Assembly (NCBI GenBank): GCA_037179335.1
Contig: JAKZHN010000031.1
Span: 62,001 to 126,000, forward strand
Source: Cyclaneusma minus
Taxonomy: Eukaryota > Ascomycota > Leotiomycetes > Marthamycetales > Marthamycetaceae
Reading direction: 5' to 3'
Length of the DNA stretch: 64,000 nucleotides
Shown: positions 58,094 to 64,000 of the stretch, piece by piece
How the letters are laid out: each line of letters opens with the position of its first letter
Numbering within the stretch: position 1 is the stretch's first letter
Made by a program: the position numbers and the translations under genes
The notes under the pieces: model-generated
Databases searched by the model: none
What the model was told of the DNA's origin: nothing
The model's input: only the letters and a program-made list of their open reading frames with translations

Positions 58094-59391
58094 AAAGGGA
58101 TGATTACTGGGTTAGATTTTGTATATTGTAATTCTATTTAACCTCCAATTTTTCTGTTTTCCGTTAAGCTAATCTTTTTGCCTGGGATTTTCCAAAAATA
58201 CGAGTAGTCACGATTGTCGATTGTCGACAATTTGGGGCTAGCTAGGAAACATTGTGGTATTAGACATAATTGGCAGCTCGTTTTGGGAAACCATTACCAG
58301 GAATCCCGAAAAAGCATATATCAAGTTTTGTCGCTCTCAAATGGTATTAACCGCCTGGTATTGCAGAAAATTGGGCATGTTGGGAAAAAAACGAGCAATA
58401 CCAGGTTGGCCAATTAAAACACGGCGCTGCGAAACGATTTGTCGAAATCTAACCGCGATTTCGATGAGTTTATTAATACAATCACGCTTGCCCAAATCCT
58501 TTTCGTTAACAACGTTCTCCTCCTCCAGCCTGGTGCTGGCGAACAGTCAGAGCTGCAGGGCACGCAGGCCGCAGAGAAATACCCTTTCCAATATTTCGGT
58601 TTGCCAAAGTCCGTCTTGGCCGGATCGATTGTGTAATAGCCCCGTTTTGCAACGGCTCGAATTACGGCGGGCTGAAGGATCGGGAAGTCCAGGAATTTCG
58701 AGTTCCTGGATTCTCGCATTGACGGTGTCCTGTTTGGCCCTGATCTGCTCCGGTGTGGGCTTCGCAAGAGTGATGGGGGGCGTCGTCATGGCCGCAGGGG
58801 CGATCACACCCCTTTTCCCACGCCGAGAATCGAACCCAGCGCTAGCTCGAAAGAAAGTTCACAGGAGCGGGGTTGCGATCAACGCCACCTCTGTTACCCT
58901 TACGCTAACGCGCCCTTACAGGCTCTCCCACTATTTAGAATCATATGCCTCTGCTGGTGGAGCGATGGTGGAGAGAGACGGAGTGGCCAAAAGGTGTCGT
59001 TTCGGTTTGGAATGGCTTCAGGGGTAAAGTGTTATTCAGTAATCGCAACAACAAACGGCAACAAGTCCTGGATTCGGTCACAAAAAATCACATCATCTAA
59101 TTCCACGAGCACGGAGATTGTTTTTAGCACAGATTGAACCTCAAAGCTGCTCTCATTCACAAGTATGATATCGCGTGGGGTGTTAAAAAGACGAGAAGCA
59201 TCCGCAATATTGATACAGTGTCCATCAACAAAGCCCGGCCATTCCAAACTCACTCGCGCTCCGATCGGAAGAATTAGACCTAGCCTCGCTACTCGCCTTC
59301 ATAGCTCGTGCCCACGTATTCAAGAGAATTAAGTAAGGAAATTCAGCTCCTTTCTTTCATTATCCTCCTGCCTTTCGACTACTAGGTATGC
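58094..59391. other. Intergenic, possible relic of a repeat
   Basis: A 1.3-kb stretch with no complete gene. Minus-strand frames around 58414-58807 have some coding flavour (IRAVAKRGYYTIDPAKTDFG) but are broken into overlapping frames. A tRNA-like Pol III signature occurs at 58820-58915. This could be a decayed transposon or SINE. Confidence 0.4.
58820..58915 (-). mobile_element. tRNA-like (SINE-like) sequence, tentative
   Basis: On the minus strand an A-box-like TAGCGTAAGGG (about 58898-58908) lies about 70 nt before a B-box-like GGTTCGATTCT (58826-58836) inside a T-arm-like stem-loop CTGGG-TTCGATT-CTCGG. I could not fold a full cloverleaf: the 3' strand CGTGGGA finds no partner, so it is not called a functional tRNA. 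A tRNA-derived SINE head or a tRNA pseudogene fits. Confidence 0.3.
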
Positions 59392-61638
59392 TTAAGAGCT
59401 GCTGTAAGCCTCGTCAACCTGCTTCTTGTACTTCTCCAGAATCGCTTTGCGGTTCAATTTCTGCGCCGAGGTGGTGAGACCCTGCAAAAAAGTGTTAGCA
59501 AACAACTCAAGCATGTATAATGAAGAAAAAGAAGGGAGACGAAAGGTCCAGGGGATAAAAGGAAGATAAGGCAAACTCACATTCTGAGGCGTCCACTCCT
59601 CGTCCGCCATCGCAACACCCTCCACAATCTCAATCCCCGCCAAACCCCCCTGCCGTCCCGAATTCTGCAACTCCTTCAACACCGCATCCTTCACCTTCTT
59701 CTCATGCACCAACTCCTCCAAACTCCCGCCCTCAACCCCCACACTCTGCGCCAACTTCTTCAACGGTCCCTCCGCCGGCACAATAATTGCCACCGGCTTC
59801 GCCTTCTGCGTATCCGCGTACACGCAAATATTCGCCACGATGGTGCAAGCCCGGTAAATTGATTCCAGCTTCTCGAGCGCAATGTATTCGCCGTTGAGCG
59901 TCTTGACTAGGTTCTTCTTGCGGTCGACCATGCATAGGTGTCCGTTCTGGTCCCAGGCGCCGATGTCACCCGTCTTGAACCAGCCGTCTTCGGTGAGTGC
60001 TTCTTTGGTCTCGTCGGGGTTCTGGTAGTAGCCGTCCATGACAGCGGGGCCGCGAATCCAGATTTCGCCCTCGGGGTTGGGCTTGTTGGTGCTGTAGTAG
60101 CCGGCGTCGGGGAAATCAACGAGCTTGATTTCAATCGAGCCGGGGATGTCGCCGAGTGCGGAGTCGGTCCATTCGAGAGGGTCCATGATGGCGCCCATGG
60201 CGGTGGTTTCGGTAAGTCCGTAACCGGCGATCATGGGCGTGACGGCAAGGGAAATAAAGCGCTGTGTTTCTTTCGCGATGGGTCCGCCGCCGTTCATGCA
60301 TATCCGGAGCTTGCCTCCCGTTGCCTCCTTGAGCTTCTTGAATACGACTGAGTCCAAGATTTCAACTCCGGGAATGCCGTAGGCAAGCATCTGGTTCTTG
60401 GCCCATAGAGAGGCCCAGAAAAGGTTCCTGACGATGGCGTTGCTGGCGTTGACCTGTCCGATAATTCCCTTCTTAACTGTCTCCCACACTGCGGGTACGC
60501 CAACCAGGACTGTAGGCTTGAACTCCCGGATGTCGCCCTTGCAGTTTCTCACAGAGCTGTCGGAAAGAGTCTTGGGGTTTCCGTAACCCATAGTTCCTCC
60601 CCAGAACAAACAGGCGTTTTCGAAGACGTATTCTAGGATATGCGCGAGGGGGAGGTAGGTCAGGAGACCATCGCCAGGTCCAATATATGGGTGCACGACA
60701 GTGCTGACACCGGCGACTAGGAGACAAATTAGCTCGAGTCGTCTAAATTATATGAGCAATCGCTTACTAGAAGCCATAACATTGGAGTGCTTCAATGGCA
60801 CACCCTTTGGAGTTCCCGTAGATCCACTCGTGTACATGATACAGCAGAGATCTTCTGGCTTTGGAGGAACAGGGTCCACCATGTTCTCCTCACCCAGTTT
60901 TCGCACCTCCTCAAAGCTCATAATAGTGAGGTAGTCGTGGTCCTTCTTGAGGGCATCGACATGCGCCTGGTCGACCTTGTGCTCGCTATTCCAGATGACA
61001 TATTTGATCTCGGTAGCCTTCTTCAAGGGGTTCGTGAGAGTGGGAATGAGGTGGGGGTCGAGGAAGATGGCCTTTGCGCCAGTTGCCACCAGCGACACCT
61101 CCAGTCCCTTCTCGCCGAGTGTGTCGTAAGCCGTGACAATGGGCATCGACTGCGAAGCGGCAGCATGCGACATGGCCAGCCAGTGAGCACTGGTGGCAGC
61201 GAAGATGTGTACACGGTCTTCCTGCTTCAAACCCAGCTTGCGCAAGCCGCAGCCGACTTGCAGGGTGAGCTTCTCATAGTCGTGGAAGCTCAGGTACTCG
61301 TAGCCGCTGAGCTCGAAGTAAGTCCACTTCTTGTCAACCTCTTGCGGCTTGCCGTCCACCAGCTTCTTGACCTTCTTGACCTCCTGGTGCGTCTTGACCA
61401 GCTTGCGCGTGCCTAGGGCCTTTGCGTTGCCGTATTTGGCGGAGCTGGTCTTGACGATGTCGAAGATGGTGCGGATGCCCTCCTCAGGGATCTCGGCGAG
61501 CTTGTCGACCGTGTTGGGATTTCGCCTGGGGATAGTCTCGCCGTCGACCTTCTTGTAGCCGGGCACCTCGACAGAGAAAGGCGGCTTCTTGTAGATCTTG
61601 GCCTGCACAGTGGCCTTCTTGAGATCTACGCCCTCCAT
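59392..61638 (-). CDS. faa1: Long-chain acyl-CoA synthetase (Faa1/4 type)
   Basis: Three exons (61638-60768, 60716-59581, 59481-59392) give 698 aa from MEGVDLKKATVQAK; the frame is open 15 codons further up, but this Met is the normal start. The AMP-binding P-loop is YTSGSTGTPKGV (269-280). Later blocks are HILEYVFENACLFWGGTMGY, GGGPIAKETQRF, AGYGLTETTAMG, and DGWFKTGDIG, with the FACS signature. The C-terminus is KYKKQVDEAYSSS, with no clear peroxisomal signal. It activates long-chain fatty acids with CoA and ATP, feeding lipid synthesis, protein acylation and beta-oxidation. Introns of 51 and 99 nt have canonical ends. It lies divergent to the methyltransferase gene. Confidence 0.94.
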
Positions 61639-62544
61639 GGTGGTGGAAAAGTGTTGGGAATGGCTGGTCTGCGCCTGTTTCAAGGATGCGAAGCGATTGC
61701 TTGGGTATAATAGAGGTAGCGAGCCGTGAGATTATGCGATGAAGACAGCGCAGTTTCTCCAGGTAAGAGTTGTCTGTATTTAGGAGGCCGGGGCGGGTAG
61801 CAAGTCGTTCGGTGTCCTCGACTGGAGGAATCGACCTGCTTTGGGCGGTCGGAGCTTTGCTGGGGCGATGACGATCGCGAGACATGGAGCTCAAAGTCCT
61901 GCAGGCCGGCCGAAAAACCAGCCACACTCGGCCAATTGATGCTACCTCGTTGAGGACCAAGTCGGACTCATGCTCTTGGCTCTTTTTAGGCTGATGCTAT
62001 GTATTTTGCAACGTGTTTTGTACTCTTTAACACGGATTTAGAAGATTATATCAGGTCCATTCTTTTTGTTCCTCAGTTTTGTTCCTCAGTGATTGAATTT
62101 TGATGCAGAATTCAGGAGTGGCATGTTTGTGTGGCGCCGATGTCACTCTGCTGCTGCACCAACTTGCGCCTCCTGCAGCCAAGCACCTCAATTCAACTTT
62201 TGCCGGCCTCAACCAAGAAACTCGCCTGACATCGAACAATAAAGTATTTGGGGTTAATAAGGGACGTGAGCAGGCTTTTTGCTTAACGCTGGCGCCGGCC
62301 TCGATGAGCCCGGATGGCCCACGCGATCAGCGATCAAAGCCTCCAGCCTTGTTTCCAAACTTTCTTTCGAACTTGTCACTTGTCAGACGGCTTCTAGTCA
62401 TCTTCCAGCACCGTCATCCGGACTTGAACTTCCTGAACATCCCATTGGCAAGGGACACGGGCCCTGCTACTCTCATATATCCAAGAAGAAATATCCTCGG
62501 TCCGTCCAGCCTTCCGCTGAACTAGCCAACCGGCACACGCGGCC
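61639..62544. promoter_or_regulatory. Divergent upstream region of the acyl-CoA synthetase and methyltransferase genes
   Basis: 906 bp with both promoters. No tRNA, repeat or reading frame over about 140 codons of note. No oleate-response element picked out with confidence. Confidence 0.45.
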
Positions 62545-63686
62545 ATGCCCCTCCAAGACCTTCTCGCCTCCCTCGGCGACGAGATCGAGGATGCCGAAGA
62601 AGGTAGGCCTGTGACTTTCCATATCACGTGTTCCTACCAAATTACCAATCTTATACACTTTCCTTCAGTGTTTGCATTACGCGGAAAGTGTGGCTGGGGC
62701 TGATATATGTTTTGGTGATATATCAGAAGCCTTTCTTCTCTTCTCTCAGGACATTCCGTCTCAGAACTTGGGATTTGTTGATGCGAAAGCTACGACGCTG
62801 GAAGTGACGGTTGGGACTAGGGACTTTACGATACATCAATCGCCGAGTCTTCTTACGAGTGAGAGGGATGGCGGTACTACTGGTGCAGGTTAGTGTCTCT
62901 ACACCAACCCTTCACCCACCCTAACACCCACTCACAGTCCTCTGGAAAATCACCCCAGCATTCGCCGCCTGGCTCGCCTCCCCACACAACCCCCTCACAA
63001 CACACTCCCTTCTCACACCCTCGACCACCATCCTCGAGCTCGGCACCGGCATCTCCGGCCTCCTCGCGCTCACCCTCTCGCCCCTCATCTCCCGCTACAT
63101 CCTCACAGACCAACCTTACATCACGCGTCTGCTCTTCCAAAACCTCGCTGCCAACACTGCGTCGTCACTACCCCCCAGATCCAAACAATCAAAAGCCTCT
63201 TCTAAGAAGAATGTTAACGCAAATCCGAAGAATGATGCATCGAAAACCTCATCATCAGACATAAGCAACAGCAACTCTTTTGCAAACGGAAAAATCTGGT
63301 TCGAACCGCTCGATTGGGAGACTCAGACACCGAGCGGCGAGTTAACGCACGATTCGAATGCGAAGAGTTTCGATGTCGTGTTGGCATGTGATTGTATTTA
63401 CAACTCGCACCTCATCGTCCCCTTCGTTTCCACATTGCGCGCTGCAGCTGCTTTACGCTGCGCCGACTCTTCGTCCTCCTCCGATGGAAATGGAGAAGGA
63501 AGCAAAGATCAAGCCTTGGTAATAATAGCGCAGCAACTACGCTCAGCAGATGTGTTTGAAGAATGGTTGGAGGAATTTGGCAAGTTTTTCAGGTGCTGGA
63601 GGGTGAGTGATGAGGTGTTAGGCAACGAAGGGGAGGGATTGAGGCCGGATAGGGGGTTTGTTGTTCATGTGGGGGTTTTGAGGTGA
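62545..63686 (+). CDS. rkm5: Putative protein-lysine N-methyltransferase, Rkm5 type
   Basis: Three exons (62545-62602, 62727-62888, 62938-63686) give 322 aa. The N-terminus MPLQDLLASLGDEIEDAEEE joins AFLLFSQDIPSQNLGFVD, which is characteristic of Rkm5. The SAM-binding motif I is LELGTGISGLLAL; the fold continues with LTDQPYITRLLFQNLAANT and FDVVLACDCIYN, the acidic post-motif strand. A Lys/Ser/Asn-rich insertion (about 160-195) separates them, and IWFEPLDWE follows. Rkm5 (S. cerevisiae) methylates ribosomal protein L1; METTL21-type relatives act on other proteins, so the substrate here is inferred. The 124-nt first intron contains an earlier CAG, but only the CAG at 62726 avoids a stop and restores the frame. 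Confidence 0.8.
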
Positions 63687-64000
63687 TTCATCGTTACAGC
63701 ATAGAATTCGGGGTGCGGTGGATGGTGGATAGGTTGTTAGAATGGAATGCTAGGCAAGTAGGTAGAGAAGCTATGCATGATGCATGGCTTTTTTGCTGGG
63801 TTTTTGTGAGCAAGCGAGCACGAGGGAATGTACATGTATTAGTGATAAGGGGAACACTGCTGAGTGCTAAGGCACGCCGCACTCTTAAAAGTCTATAATT
63901 CATGATATGAGTACCTGTGCTGATAGACCGCAGATTTTTTGACCTCGTTGGGCTAGTAGAGCATGTAATGATGTAGTATTGTCGACATGGTGGAATTTTC
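63687..64000. other. 3' flank, no gene seen
   Basis: 314 bp after the methyltransferase gene up to the window end, without a recognisable feature. Confidence 0.5.

Overview
This is nuclear DNA of a filamentous ascomycete (Pezizomycotina). Genes carry short GT-AG introns (about 50-200 nt) with CTAAC or CTGAC branch sites and have clear fungal orthologues (Scj1, Ssc1, Tim21, Glo3, eIF3g, Prp2, DUF3292 and DUF2415 proteins). A long AT-rich block looks like the product of repeat-induced point mutation (RIP). A Leotiomycete-like species is my guess from the flavour of the proteins; nothing in the window proves it.

Layout. Positions 1 to about 7,930 are an AT-rich, gene-free block that ends abruptly. 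A broken membrane-protein gene sits directly on its edge (8,016-10,454). The gene-rich part follows: Prp2-type spliceosomal DEAH helicase (-), ER DnaJ protein Scj1 with a C-terminal KDEL (+), an unrecognised 440-aa protein (-), then a gene-poor stretch (18.0-22.2 kb) with degenerate repeats, an intron-bearing tRNA-Pro(UGG), and an exact 532-bp duplication joined by a single N. Next come a DUF2415/WD40 protein (-) whose last intron holds a 103-bp palindromic MITE-like insertion, mitochondrial Hsp70 (+), eIF3g (+), a 78-aa membrane protein (-), a small secreted protein (+), and a GH18 chitinase with a CBM1 module (-).

After a 3.3-kb gap are an F-box protein (+) with its start codon split by an intron and a frameshift at an A7 run, and a protein-kinase/La-motif gene (+) broken by frameshifts and a stop. 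Then follow a SUR7/PalI-like membrane protein (-), a DUF3292 protein (-), Tim21 (-), the ArfGAP Glo3 (+), an amino-acid permease (+), a secreted GH92 alpha-mannosidase (+), a long-chain acyl-CoA synthetase (-), and an Rkm5-like lysine methyltransferase (+).

The genes do not form a pathway or a biosynthetic cluster. Housekeeping genes are interleaved with lineage-specific ones. Loose themes are protein folding and import (Scj1, Ssc1, Tim21) and secreted glycan-active enzymes (GH18-CBM1, GH92).

The most interesting signals are the palindromic element inside a spliced intron, the kinase plus La-motif architecture, the dispersed AATATTCC-type repeat, and the strong GpC bias of the cytosines left in the AT-rich block. 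No convincing new defence or metabolic system is visible. Exon boundaries were deduced by eye from splice consensus, frame continuity and remembered family sequences. The duplication around the N is most likely an assembly artefact, so single-base frameshifts elsewhere could also be sequence errors.
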